From CBFFRJ01 sp051486985 (GTDB lineage: Bacteria > Pseudomonadota > Gammaproteobacteria > Enterobacterales > Enterobacteriaceae): a stretch of DNA of 64,000 bases. Below are positions 27,776 to 36,449 of this stretch, one piece after another (the stretch's first letter is position 1; the number at the start of each line of letters is the position of its first letter). The notes below the pieces were generated by a model, which was given only the letters and a program-made list of their open reading frames with translations, searched no databases and was not told the DNA's origin. Location of the stretch: assembly GCF_051486985.1 (NCBI RefSeq), contig NZ_JAHVDV010000024.1:1-64000 (forward strand), read 5' to 3'. The translations under genes and the position numbers were made by a program.

Positions 27776-27919
27776 GTCTATTCTCCAAAAATCAAATTAG
27801 CTCGAGCTTCGTATGGGGTATTGGCGCCTCGTCAGGCTTTCACAGCCTGGTCTGACGGTTCTAAGCGAACTCGTGTAGCCAGGCCCAATTGCCAAACCCG
27901 AGATTCTCAAAGGTGGCGT

Positions 27920-27948
27920 AGTATACGCTGACTCGGCGATGTGCTCAA
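27920..27948 (-). promoter_or_regulatory. Sigma-70 promoter for rpmB-rpmG-mutM
   Basis: On the minus strand a -35 TTGAGC (27943-27948) and a -10 TATACT (27920-27925) are separated by exactly 17 bases. It lies in the 215-base gap between radC and rpmB and would start transcription about 140 bases before rpmB. Confidence 0.75.
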
Positions 27949-27990
27949 GTCCCGAACAGACAAAGATCCCGATGGATCGCGCAAAGAGGT

Positions 27991-28659
27991 TTAAATCCAC
28001 CCACGTTCCGCGAACGAAACGTACTCTCCACGACCTATCACCAGGTGATCGAGCACACGGATTTCCATGAGCTGACAGCACTTCACCACCTTTTCGGTGA
28101 CGATTCTATCCGCTTTACTGGGTTCAGCGCTACCCGAAGGATGATTATGTGCAAGGATCACGGCGGCAGCGTTCAATTTCATCGCTTCACGCACTATTTC
28201 TCGCGGGTGTACTTCCACCTGGTCTATGGTGCCAGTAAAAAGGCGGCTGTATTTAAGCACCCGGTTACGATTATCCAGAAAGATCGCCATAAAGATCTCG
28301 CGCGTTTCCCCCGCCAGCTGACTTTGCAAAAATTCCAGCGTCATTTCCGGGCTGAGCAGCGCCGTCTCTTCCAGCATTTTCACGCTATGAAAACGCCGTG
28401 CCAGTTCAGCGATACCTTTTAACTGAGCATATTTCGCCACCCCAATGCCATTCACCTGCCTGAAAGCCTGATAATCGGCGGTCAGCAGCGTATAAAGAGA
28501 GCCAAAATGCGTAAGCAGCTCCGTCGCCAGCGCCATCACGGGAATGCCAGGTACGCCGGTGCGTAAAAACAGGGCCAGCAGCTCCACATCCGTTAGCGAC
28601 TCAACGCCCGAATTCATCATTTTCTCTCGGGGCAGCTTGGGTAAATACACCGATTCCAT
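27991..28659 (-). CDS. radC: RadC family JAMM/MPN-domain protein
   Basis: A 222-residue RadC (YicR-type) protein. A helix-hairpin-helix region near residues 15-75 (FRQVNGIGVAKYAQL) precedes the JAB1/MPN domain, whose metal motif is HNHPSGSAEPSKADR (H-x-H-x10-D) near residues 170-185. The biochemical role is unresolved; early links to radiation repair have been questioned. The start at 28659 is chosen because homologues begin close to LPREKM; upstream codons are not conserved. It is divergent from coaBC. Confidence 0.94.
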   Translation of the reverse strand: MESVYLPKLPREKMMNSGVESLTDVELLALFLRTGVPGIPVMALATELLTHFGSLYTLLTADYQAFRQVNGIGVAKYAQLKGIAELARRFHSVKMLEETALLSPEMTLEFLQSQLAGETREIFMAIFLDNRNRVLKYSRLFTGTIDQVEVHPREIVREAMKLNAAAVILAHNHPSGSAEPSKADRIVTEKVVKCCQLMEIRVLDHLVIGRGEYVSFAERGWI

Positions 28660-28827
28660 GTCGACTCCTCCCTTATTGAGCCATGCTGCCACAGGCGCCG
28701 TACCGACTCGACAGGGAGAAGAGATCCTTGCGTAGCGCCTCGCAAACCGCAGAACGGGCAAAAACACGACAACGCCAGGATTGTGATAAAATGCCCGCCT
28801 TCTGGTGAACTCCAACAGGAAAGAATC

Positions 28828-30042
28828 ATGGTGAGTCTGGCGGGTAAAAAAATCGTTCTCGGTATTAGCGGTGGCATTGCGGCCTATAAAGCACCGGAGC
28901 TTGTACGTCGCCTGCGCGATCGCGGTGCCGATGTGCGCGTAGCAATGACTGAAGCGGCGAAAGCGTTTATTACCCCGCTAAGCCTGCAAGCCGTCTCTGG
29001 CTACCCCGTGTCTGACAGTCTGCTCGACCCTGCAGCGGAAGCTGCAATGGGCCATATTGAGCTGGGAAAATGGGCAGATCTGGTTATCCTGGCGCCTGCC
29101 ACCGCCGATCTGATTGCCCGTGTTGCAGCCGGAATGGCCAACGACCTGGTCTCAACAATTTGCCTGGCGACGCCCTCGCCCGTTGCCGTTGTACCTGCGA
29201 TGAACCAGCAAATGTATCGCGCCACGGCGACTCAACACAATTTAGCGGTCCTCGCGTCGCGTGGCCTTTTAGTCTGGGGTCCGGACAGCGGCAGCCAGGC
29301 TTGCGGAGACGTTGGGCCAGGCAGAATGCTGGACCCGTTAACCATCGTCGACATGGCCGCTGCCCACTTCGCGCCCGTCAACGATCTGCAACATCTCAAC
29401 ATCATGATTACCGCAGGCCCAACGCGTGAGCCGCTGGATCCAGTGCGCTATATCACGAATCATAGTTCAGGAAAAATGGGCTTTGCGATTGCCGCCGCCG
29501 CTGCCCGTCGTGGTGCCAGAGTGACGCTGATATCCGGGCCGGTCTCCCTGCCCACACCCGCTTTCGTGCAGCGTATTGACGTCACCACTGCGCTGGAAAT
29601 GGAAGCCGCTGTACAGGCTCTCGTGCAGCAGCAGCAGATTTTTATCGGCTGTGCTGCCGTTGCGGATTACCGTGCTGCGACAGTCGCCGGGGAAAAAATT
29701 AAGAAGCAAGGCGATGAATTAACAATAAAAATGGTTAAAAACCCGGACATCGTTGCCGGGGTTGCTGCACTGACCACACACCGCCCCTTTGTCGTTGGGT
29801 TTGCCGCCGAAACAAATAATGTGGAAGAATATGCCCGGCAAAAACGTACCCGCAAAAACCTTGATTTAATCTGTGCCAATGATGTTTCTAAGGCTAATCA
29901 AGGCTTTAATAGCGATAGTAACGCTTTGCATCTTTTCTGGCAGGATGGCGATAAACCTTTACCGCTAAAGAGCAAGGAACAGTTAGGCCACTTATTACTG
30001 GACGAGATCGTTACCCGTTATGATGAAAAAAATCGACGTTAA
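28828..30042 (+). CDS. coaBC: Bifunctional phosphopantothenoylcysteine decarboxylase/synthetase
   Basis: CoaBC (Dfp) couples phosphopantothenate to cysteine using CTP and then decarboxylates the product to phosphopantetheine. The N-terminal CoaC flavoprotein domain covers about residues 1-190, with H76 in AAMGHIELG and C159 in GSQACGDVGPGRM. The C-terminal CoaB domain starts at NIMITAGPTREPLDPVRYI. The ATG at 28828 (404 residues) has AGGAAAGA upstream. Its 3' end overlaps dut by 23 bases. Confidence 0.97.
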   Translation: MVSLAGKKIVLGISGGIAAYKAPELVRRLRDRGADVRVAMTEAAKAFITPLSLQAVSGYPVSDSLLDPAAEAAMGHIELGKWADLVILAPATADLIARVAAGMANDLVSTICLATPSPVAVVPAMNQQMYRATATQHNLAVLASRGLLVWGPDSGSQACGDVGPGRMLDPLTIVDMAAAHFAPVNDLQHLNIMITAGPTREPLDPVRYITNHSSGKMGFAIAAAAARRGARVTLISGPVSLPTPAFVQRIDVTTALEMEAAVQALVQQQQIFIGCAAVADYRAATVAGEKIKKQGDELTIKMVKNPDIVAGVAALTTHRPFVVGFAAETNNVEEYARQKRTRKNLDLICANDVSKANQGFNSDSNALHLFWQDGDKPLPLKSKEQLGHLLLDEIVTRYDEKNRR

Positions 30043-30478
30043 GATTCTGGACCCGCGTGTTGGTAAGCAATTTCCGCTGCCAACCTATGCCACCGCTGGC
30101 TCTGCCGGCCTTGACCTGCGAGCCTGCCTCGATGACGCCGTAGCGTTGGCACCAGGTGAAACTACGCTGCTGCCTACCGGCCTTGCGATTCATATCGCTG
30201 ACGCTTCGCTTGCGGCCGTTATTCTGCCGCGTTCTGGCCTTGGTCATAAACATGGCATTGTGCTCGGCAATCTGGTCGGCCTGATTGATTCTGACTACCA
30301 GGGCCAGTTAATGGTCTCCGTCTGGAACCGTGGTCAGGATAGTTTCACCATTGAACCGGGTGAACGCATCGCGCAAATGGTGTTTGTACCGGTTGTGCAG
30401 GCAGAATTTAATCTGGTTGAAGAGTTTGATGCCACGGACCGTGGCGAAGGTGGCTTTGGCCACTCCGGGCGTAAATAA
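30020..30478 (+). CDS. dut: Deoxyuridine 5'-triphosphate nucleotidohydrolase
   Basis: Dut hydrolyses dUTP to dUMP, keeping uracil out of DNA and feeding thymidylate synthesis. The 152 residues form a homotrimeric dUTPase; motifs seen are AGSAGLDLRA (motif 1), PRSGLGHKHGI (motif 2), GLIDSDYQGQL (motif 3) and the C-terminal P-loop-like RGEGGFGHSG (motif 5). It begins inside coaBC, so the two are translated as one unit, and slmA follows after 118 bases. Confidence 0.97.
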   Translation: MMKKIDVKILDPRVGKQFPLPTYATAGSAGLDLRACLDDAVALAPGETTLLPTGLAIHIADASLAAVILPRSGLGHKHGIVLGNLVGLIDSDYQGQLMVSVWNRGQDSFTIEPGERIAQMVFVPVVQAEFNLVEEFDATDRGEGGFGHSGRK

Positions 30479-30596
30479 GCAGCCCATTTAACGCATCCCG
30501 CGACGCAATAATGTCATAACACTTTCCGCACTCTGGGGTGCGGCCGTCGCGTGGATGTTCGCCTGATAAGCGCGTATTTCAGGGGTATTTTGTAAC

Positions 30597-31193
30597 ATGG
30601 CAGAAAAACAAACCGCGAAAAGGAATCGTCGCGAAGAAATACTTCAGTCTCTGGCTCTGATGCTTGAATCCAGCGATGGCAGTCAACGCATTACCACGGC
30701 AAAACTGGCGGCGTCAGTCGGCGTCTCCGAAGCCGCGTTATACCGACATTTTCCCAGCAAAACTCGTATGTTCGACAGCCTGATCGAGTTTATCGAAGAC
30801 AGCCTGATGACCCGCATTAACCTGATCATGAAAGATGAAAAGGACACTACCGTACGCCTGCGTCTGATAGTGCAGTTGATTCTGGGGTTCGGAGAGCGAA
30901 ATCCAGGCCTGACCCGCATTCTGACGGGCCATGCGCTGATGTTTGAACAGGATCGCCTGCAGGGGCGCATCAATCAACTTTTCGAACGCATTGAGTCGCA
31001 AATTCGTCAGGTGCTTCGTGAGAAAAAGATGCGTGAAGGCGAAGGTTACACCACTGACGAGAATCTGTTAGCCAGCCAGCTGCTGTCATTTTGTGAAGGC
31101 ATGCTCTCCCGCTTTGTCCGCAGCGAATTCAAATATCGTCCCACCGATGATTTTGAAGCCCGCTGGCCACTTCTTGCCGCGCAACTGCAATAA
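30597..31193 (+). CDS. slmA: Nucleoid occlusion factor SlmA
   Basis: SlmA is a TetR-fold DNA-binding protein that blocks FtsZ polymerisation over the nucleoid while bound to its chromosomal sites. The 198 residues equal E. coli SlmA. The helix-turn-helix is in TTAKLAASVGVSEAALYRHF (about 33-52), and the C-terminal dimer domain includes the conserved FGERNPGLTRILTGHALMFE. It follows dut after a 118-base gap in the order coaBC-dut-slmA. Confidence 0.97.
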   Translation: MAEKQTAKRNRREEILQSLALMLESSDGSQRITTAKLAASVGVSEAALYRHFPSKTRMFDSLIEFIEDSLMTRINLIMKDEKDTTVRLRLIVQLILGFGERNPGLTRILTGHALMFEQDRLQGRINQLFERIESQIRQVLREKKMREGEGYTTDENLLASQLLSFCEGMLSRFVRSEFKYRPTDDFEARWPLLAAQLQ

Positions 31194-31378
31194 TTTTCCC
31201 CTTCTCATGCAGCCGTCAAAAGCTGCATGACTTCACACGACTATGTGTAAAAGCCCAACCTGATTCGTTATGTTGCCAGATGTTCTGCCAATGAACATCT
31301 TTTACCCTTTCTGTGGACTTAGCTTTCTGCCTCATACAAATAAACAGAAAAATCCCCTACGGACATGGAGACGTTTTT

Positions 31379-32395
31379 ATGGCAACTTCGAGACGTGACC
31401 TATTAAAGCTGAGCGGCATCGCTACCGCCTCATTATTGCTGAGCCAAAAAAGCATTGCCGCCTGGGCACCCTCAGGTCGCTATCCGGATCCACGGATAAT
31501 CGCCATCGATGACAGCTTTAAAGCCTGTATGCTCTCCAGCGCAAAGGTCGAACAGATCGCGACGGGTTACCGCTGGGCAGAAGGCCCGGTCTGGTTTGGC
31601 GATACGCGCATGCTGATGTGGAGTGATATCCCGAACGACACTATTATGCGTTGGGATGAAGTCACCGGTCAGGCCAGCGTCTTTCGCCATCCGGCAAATT
31701 ACACCAACGGCCATGCGCGGGACAGGCAGGGGCGTTTAATCAGTTGCGAGCATGACACTCGCCGTATCACCCGTACCGAATACGACGGATCCATCACCGT
31801 TCTCGCCGACAGTTATGACGGCAAACCGCTCAACTCACCTAATGATATCGTCGTGAAGTCCGACGGTACTATCTGGTTTACCGATCCGCCGTTTGGTATT
31901 TCAGGTTTCTATGAAGGGCATAAGGCGACGCCTGAATTACCGCAAAACGTCTACCGACTGGACCCGGAAACCCGCGAACTCACGGTGGTGTTGGGTGAGG
32001 TAAAAGGGCCAAACGGCCTCTGCTTCTCACCGGATGAAAAAATACTCTATGTCGTGGAAAGTCGGGCGACGCCAAACCGTCTGATCCTCGCGTGGGACGT
32101 TGTCGATAACACCCTGAAAAATAAACGGGTGCATATCGACTGTGGCAACGGAACGGCAGACGGTATTGCCTGTGATATGGACGGAAATCTCTGGTGCGGC
32201 TGGGGAACGGGAACGGAAGAGCTGGATGGCGTGCGCGTTTTTAACACTCAGGGTAAACACATCGGCACGATTCAGTTGCCAGAGCGCTGCGCCAATCTTT
32301 GCTTTGGCGGCGAAAAAGGGAACCGGCTTTTTATGGCTTCCAGTACCTCCATCTATTCGCTGTATGTGAATACGCTGGGGGCGAAGCTGGTTTAA
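31379..32395 (+). CDS. Tat-exported SMP-30/gluconolactonase-family protein
   Basis: A 338-residue protein with a twin-arginine signal (TSRRDLLKLSGIATASLLL, residues 3-21) and a six-bladed SMP-30/gluconolactonase beta-propeller. Family metal-site motifs are readable: WAEGPVWF near 70, LNSPNDIVVKSDGTIWFTDPPFG near 155-175 and GPNGLCFSPDEKILYVVES near 215. It probably hydrolyses a sugar lactone or similar ester in the periplasm; the substrate is not known. It stands alone between slmA and pyrE, where E. coli has no such gene. The ATG 31379 has GGAG nine bases upstream. Confidence 0.85.
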   Translation: MATSRRDLLKLSGIATASLLLSQKSIAAWAPSGRYPDPRIIAIDDSFKACMLSSAKVEQIATGYRWAEGPVWFGDTRMLMWSDIPNDTIMRWDEVTGQASVFRHPANYTNGHARDRQGRLISCEHDTRRITRTEYDGSITVLADSYDGKPLNSPNDIVVKSDGTIWFTDPPFGISGFYEGHKATPELPQNVYRLDPETRELTVVLGEVKGPNGLCFSPDEKILYVVESRATPNRLILAWDVVDNTLKNKRVHIDCGNGTADGIACDMDGNLWCGWGTGTEELDGVRVFNTQGKHIGTIQLPERCANLCFGGEKGNRLFMASSTSIYSLYVNTLGAKLV

Positions 32396-32418
32396 CAGAC
32401 CATCGTTTATAAATACTC

Positions 32419-32601
32419 TAAATAATTCGCGCTGCAGGAAGACGGTAAGCGCGTGACAAATTCGTCAGGAACGAATTTGAACAGCCAGAGGCGGCCTGTG
32501 GTGAGGGACATGGATGTTGCTCATTCATCCCCAGAAACTTACTGAAGTAAGTGACTGGGGTGAACACACGTCATCAACGCACCTGCAGCTTGAAGTATGA
32601 G
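32419..32601. repeat. ERIC element carrying an internal insertion
   Basis: The left end (AATAATTCGCGCTGCAGGAAGACGG, written here only as a pattern spanning 32421-32445), the core CTTACTGAAGTAAGTGACTGGGGTGAAC and the right end CAGCTTGAAGTATGAGGGGTA follow the ERIC consensus. Between left end and core about 70 extra bases (roughly 32455-32530) carry their own small inverted repeat (AAATTCGT / ACGAATTT). It fills the convergent gap between the SMP-30 gene and pyrE. Confidence 0.85.
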
Positions 32602-32609
32602 GGGTATTG

Positions 32610-33251
32610 TTACACGCCGTACTCTTCGCGATAGGCCTGAACCGACGCCAGGTGGTTAGCCATTTCCGGCTGTTCTTCCAGATACGCAATTAAATCTTTC
32701 AATGTAATGATAGCAATAACGTTACAGCCGTAATCACGCTCCACTTCCTGAATGGCAGAGATATCCGCACGACCGCGTTCCTGACGATCCAGGGATATCA
32801 GCACACCCGCAAGCGTGGCGTGGTTCGCCTGAATAATCTCCATGGATTCACGAATCGCTGTCCCGGCAGTGATGACGTCATCCACCAGCATTACGCGGCC
32901 TTCCAGCGCACTGCCGACCAGGTTGCCACCCTCGCCATGCGTTTTGGCTTCTTTACGATTAAAGCAGTACGGCACATCGCGTTCGTGATGCTCCGCCAGG
33001 GCTACCGCCGTGGTGGTCGCAATTGGAATGCCTTTGTAGGCCGGGCCGAACAGCAGGTCGAAATCAATCCCGGAATCCACCAGCGCTTCGGCGTAAAAGC
33101 GCCCTAACAGTGCCAGATCGCGCCCGGTATTAAACAGCCCGGCGTTGAAGAAATAGGGGCTTTTACGCCCGGATTTCAGCGTGAACTCGCCAAACTTAAG
33201 TACCTGCTTGTTAAGCGCAAACTCAATAAACTGGCGCTGATATGGTTTCAT
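32610..33251 (-). CDS. pyrE: Orotate phosphoribosyltransferase
   Basis: PyrE couples orotate with PRPP to give OMP in pyrimidine synthesis. The 213 residues equal E. coli PyrE. The PRPP-binding loop VMLVDDVITAGTAIRES is near residues 119-135, and the flexible loop with RKEAKTHGEGG lies around 99-109. It is downstream of rph, and the 65-base gap contains a classical attenuator, so its expression should rise when UTP is low. Confidence 0.97.
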   Translation of the reverse strand: MKPYQRQFIEFALNKQVLKFGEFTLKSGRKSPYFFNAGLFNTGRDLALLGRFYAEALVDSGIDFDLLFGPAYKGIPIATTTAVALAEHHERDVPYCFNRKEAKTHGEGGNLVGSALEGRVMLVDDVITAGTAIRESMEIIQANHATLAGVLISLDRQERGRADISAIQEVERDYGCNVIAIITLKDLIAYLEEQPEMANHLASVQAYREEYGV

Positions 33252-33282
33252 GGATTCGCTCCTCTTTCCGCTTTTCTTCAGA

Positions 33283-33311
33283 CAAAAAAAAGGCGACTTC
33301 TCAGTCGCCTT
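33283..33311 (-). terminator. pyrE attenuator
   Basis: In the minus direction the stem AGGCGACT / AGTCGCCT (33291-33298 and 33303-33310, loop GAGA) is followed by eight T residues, 32 bases before the pyrE start and only six bases after the rph stop. This is the arrangement of the E. coli rph-pyrE attenuator: when UTP is scarce, RNA polymerase slows, ribosomes finishing rph stay close and prevent the hairpin. Confidence 0.92.
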
Positions 33312-33316
33312 AAAAA

Positions 33317-34033
33317 CTAGTTTTCCAACGCCGCCTTCTGCGTTGAAATAATGGATTCGATTCCCCCTCGGGCCAGCGCCAGCAAGGTGAGAAGTTCTTC
33401 ATGGGTAAAAGGCTCGCCCTCAGCGGTGCCCTGTACTTCGATGATGCGCCCGTCTTCGGTCATGACTACGTTCATGTCAGTTTCTGCGGCGGAATCTTCA
33501 ACATACTCAAGGTCACACAGTGCCTCGCCGTTAACGATACCCACGGAAACCGCCGCCACCATACCTTTCATCGGGTTGGCTTTCAGTTTACCCGCGCTAA
33601 CCAGCGCATTCAGCGCATCCGCCAGCGCCACACAGGCCCCGGTGATGGAGGCGGTACGGGTGCCACCGTCTGCCTGAATCACGTCGCAGTCCAGCGTGAT
33701 GGTGTACTCACCGAGCGCGTTCAAATCAACAGCGGCACGCAGTGCACGCGCGATGAGACGCTGGATTTCCATGGTACGACCGCCCTGCTTACCTTTGGCG
33801 GCTTCACGAGCATTACGGGTATGGGTAGAGCGCGGCAGCATACCGTATTCGGCGGTGATCCAGCCTTTACCCTGGCCTTTCAGAAAACGCGGAACACCCT
33901 CTTCCAGCGTGGCGGTGCACAGAACTTTGGTGTCACCAAATTCAACCAGCACGGAGCCTTCAGCGTGTTTTGTATAGTGACGGGTCAGGGTGACGGGACG
34001 CACCTCAGTGGTGCTACGACCTGATGGACGCAT
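33317..34033 (-). CDS. rph: Ribonuclease PH
   Basis: RNase PH is a phosphorolytic 3'-5' exonuclease that trims tRNA precursors. The 238 residues are full length through GGIESIISTQKAALEN, unlike the frameshifted allele of E. coli K-12 MG1655. The core has RSTHTRNAREAAKGKQGGRTMEIQRL with the active-site arginines and DCDVIQADGGTRTASITGA with the catalytic aspartates. I choose the ATG at 34033 (MRPSGRS), as in homologues. Translation to its end close to the attenuator is what couples it to pyrE control. Confidence 0.96.
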   Translation of the reverse strand: MRPSGRSTTEVRPVTLTRHYTKHAEGSVLVEFGDTKVLCTATLEEGVPRFLKGQGKGWITAEYGMLPRSTHTRNAREAAKGKQGGRTMEIQRLIARALRAAVDLNALGEYTITLDCDVIQADGGTRTASITGACVALADALNALVSAGKLKANPMKGMVAAVSVGIVNGEALCDLEYVEDSAAETDMNVVMTEDGRIIEVQGTAEGEPFTHEELLTLLALARGGIESIISTQKAALEN

Positions 34034-34157
34034 GATGATTTCTCCGGCTGTTACCAATGTGGCTGCGCATTATACTGGCTTACCCAGGTTATTCCTATCC
34101 TGACAAGCCCATGAAAGCTATAATCCTCGCATCTCTCCTTAAAAAACGGGAACGTCT

Positions 34158-35021
34158 ATGATCCGCAGTATGACCGCCTACGCCCGGCGTGAAATCAAAG
34201 GTAGCTGGGGCTCCGCCTCCTGGGAACTGCGCTCGGTTAACCAGCGTTATCTGGAAACCTACTTTCGTATGCCGGAGCAGTTTCGTAGCCTTGAGCCGGT
34301 AGTTCGTGAGCGCATTCGTGCACGTTTGACCCGTGGCAAAATTGAGTGCAACCTGCGTTTTGAACCCGATGCCAGCGCCCAGGGTGAGCTGATTCTTAAC
34401 GAGAAACTGGCCAAACAGCTGGTCTCGGCCGCGAACTGGGTCAAAATGCAAAGCGATGAGGGCGAAATCAACCCGGTGGATATTCTCCGCTGGCCGGGGG
34501 TGATGGCCGCTCAGGAGCAGGATCTTGATGCCATTTCTGCTGAAATCCTTGCCGCGCTCGACGGTGCACTGGATGACTTCATCATTGCCCGTGAAACCGA
34601 AGGCCAGGCACTGAAAGCGCTGATTGAGCAGCGTCTTGAAGGCGTCAGCACTGAAGTGAAAAAAGTCCGTGCCCAGATGCCTGAAATCCTGCAATGGCAG
34701 CGTGACCGTCTGGTTGCCAAGCTGGAAGATGCGCAGGTACAGCTTGAAAACAACCGCCTTGAGCAGGAGCTGGTGTTGATGGCGCAACGCATTGACGTTG
34801 CCGAAGAGTTGGATCGTCTGGACGCGCACGTCAAAGAGACCTGGAACATCCTCAAGAAAAAGGAAGCTGTCGGTCGTCGCCTCGATTTTATGATGCAGGA
34901 GTTCAATCGCGAGTCGAACACCCTGGCGTCGAAATCCATTAATGCTGATATCACTAATTCGGCCATTGAACTGAAAGTCCTGATCGAACAGATGCGCGAA
35001 CAGATTCAGAACATTGAGTAA
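34158..35021 (+). CDS. yicC: YicC family endoribonuclease
   Basis: A 287-residue protein of the YicC/YloC family, recently linked to RNA cleavage and small-RNA turnover. It starts MIRSMTAYARREIKG and has a conserved N-terminal YicC-like domain to about residue 160 and a C-terminal DUF1732 domain ending LKVLIEQMREQIQNIE. Divergent from rph. A terminator follows 28 bases after the stop, and then an accessory insertion begins where E. coli has dinD. Confidence 0.95.
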   Translation: MIRSMTAYARREIKGSWGSASWELRSVNQRYLETYFRMPEQFRSLEPVVRERIRARLTRGKIECNLRFEPDASAQGELILNEKLAKQLVSAANWVKMQSDEGEINPVDILRWPGVMAAQEQDLDAISAEILAALDGALDDFIIARETEGQALKALIEQRLEGVSTEVKKVRAQMPEILQWQRDRLVAKLEDAQVQLENNRLEQELVLMAQRIDVAEELDRLDAHVKETWNILKKKEAVGRRLDFMMQEFNRESNTLASKSINADITNSAIELKVLIEQMREQIQNIE

Positions 35022-35048
35022 ATTCTTTCAAAGCCCAATATAATACAT

Positions 35049-35073
35049 AAGCCCATGTTAAATGGGCTTTTTT
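35049..35073 (+). terminator. Intrinsic terminator after yicC
   Basis: An 8-bp stem AAGCCCAT (35049-35056) / ATGGGCTT (35062-35069), loop GTTAA, then TTTT. It marks the last core sequence before the accessory region. Confidence 0.85.
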
Positions 35074-35253
35074 ATGCAATTAACTTTCAGTAATGAATAT
35101 ATAGCTCCGCCACTCTCGACAATTTTGTGGAGGGTGGATTGGTGAGTAGTTTCCGTTTACTAGTTAAAATGCATGAGCTATAAGTAACTACTCCCCACAA
35201 CCACTGGTAACTCTTTACACACAAAGGGTTATCTTGATTCAAAGGATTCATTT

Positions 35254-35397
35254 ATGGGTTCTCTAACCGTAAAAACTGTTCAGGCTCTTGTTAAGACAAG
35301 ACAGCCCGGTAGATACAGTGACGGCGAAGGTTTGTATTTGAGAATTCCATCACAACCAAAAATCAAAAACGGAAATTGCTCAAATCCTTTTCGATGA
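35254..35397 (+). pseudogene. N-terminal remnant of a P4-type tyrosine integrase
   Basis: Forty-seven codons from ATG 35254 begin MGSLTVKTVQALVKTRQPGR and then YSDGEGLYLRIPSQ, the N-terminal DUF4102 arm-binding signature (DGxGLYLRI) of P4-family integrases. After about residue 33 the resemblance stops and the frame ends at TGA 35395. The catalytic core with the R-H-R-Y residues is absent. This is the scar of an integrative element, truncated where the DUF3289 remnant begins. Confidence 0.8.
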
Positions 35398-35972
35398 GTT
35401 TCTTCGATCTTCATTGTCTACATATTACTTAGGACAACATAATTTATTTAATAATCTTGTAAAGCATTTTTATCATGGCAATGGAAAAAGCTACTCCAGC
35501 CTTTTTCTTGATAGTGCATATAAAAGTTTAATATTAAAGGAACAATCCTCTCCGTCATTTTCACGGAAAATAATCTAGTCTATACTCGGTAAGGTTGCCA
35601 TTGATGTAAAAAATGGCTTATCTGATGCCGACAAGATTCAATAAGAAAAGTAACAGGAAATTCAATACATCCTAAATTTAACAGATGGGCAGATAGTTTC
35701 AATGAGTTAGGAATGTCGATACACGACATATATGCCACAAAGATACAACTCACTAAGCTTGATACTACTGAAAATGGTTATGTAGCGAAAATAATTTTTA
35801 CAGGACAACATCATTTTGGTCTCGACAAAAGTGACATAATGAATATGAAGTTTCACTATATTAAGGCATTCCGCATCTGGTTTGTGCTTCAGCGATGGGA
35901 AAATTTTGCATTTGAGCATTTTTTAACAAATATGAAAGCCGGGTTTGAAAATAGTTGTCGGAGGAATGGATG
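35381..35972 (+). pseudogene. Broken DUF3289-family gene
   Basis: Three joined segments make one DUF3289-like protein. Frame one from 35381 reads QILFDEFLRSSLST and then FYHGNGKSYSSLFLDSA, ends at TAG 35576, and continues in the same frame as SILGKVAIDVKNGLSDADK. A frameshift near 35630 moves to the frame of QDSIRKVTGNSIHPKFNRW, then GMSIHDIYATKIQLTKL and HHFGLDKSDI ... FRIWFVLQRW. The last part matches the conserved C-terminus of DUF3289 (HD-WAT, HFGLDD, FR-WF-LQR). The start is lost at the integrase junction. An intact-looking 86-codon frame from 35713 is only its tail. Confidence 0.8.
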
Positions 35973-36449
35973 AAAGCCAGAAAAATTATAACATTTATAT
36001 TTTCAGCTATTATTTTTGCATTTTTTTATTTGAATTTTTTTAATTCTACTAAGGTCCTTGCCGTTCACGGCACTGGCTCTAATAAAGAATTTTTAGTTAA
36101 AAACATGCCTTTCAGTGATAGTAGTAAAATTGAGTGGTGGGATAATAATGGAGCTAAAACCCTCTCATCTGCTGAAACTTACTTTGTTTCAGTCTGGAAG
36201 TTTGACGGAAAATATCAAAAGCTTGCTCCTAAAAATTCAGGTATTTTTCCAGATCATGATACTGATTATTTACTATGCTTCGGTGATATGAATACAGAAG
36301 AAAATTGTATTAATAAGTCTAACTGGATCATGGACATAACCAGGACAAAGGATGGATATACCTATTACCGAACAGGAACAGAATCTTACTCTCGGAAACC
36401 TTCTGGTGAGCTCATGCTAGGTGGAAGATCAAAGACAACCATTCAATGA
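35970..36449 (+). CDS. DUF943 family exported/membrane protein
   Basis: A 159-residue protein with one N-terminal hydrophobic segment (IITFIFSAIIFAFFYLNFF, about 6-24) and then a short extracytoplasmic domain. The pattern VLAVHGTGSNKEFLVKNMPF followed by KIEWWDNN and DTDYLLCFGDM...ENCI is that of DUF943, a small enterobacterial family often beside DUF3289 genes. A GGAGG lies five bases before the ATG. The function is unknown; a role linked to secreted toxins or immunity has been suggested by neighbourhood only. Its AT-rich sequence differs from the flanking core genes. Confidence 0.75.
   Translation: MKARKIITFIFSAIIFAFFYLNFFNSTKVLAVHGTGSNKEFLVKNMPFSDSSKIEWWDNNGAKTLSSAETYFVSVWKFDGKYQKLAPKNSGIFPDHDTDYLLCFGDMNTEENCINKSNWIMDITRTKDGYTYYRTGTESYSRKPSGELMLGGRSKTTIQ

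Noticed and set aside
35070..35250. Attachment-site repeats or a tRNA next to the integrase remnant
   Set aside because: No tRNA-like fold is seen, and the only shared words (ACTCCCC and GGGGAGT) are too short to call an attachment site.
35713..35973. An 86-residue protein of its own
   Set aside because: It is the C-terminal part of a DUF3289 protein whose upstream parts are readable in shifted frames, so it is a pseudogene fragment.
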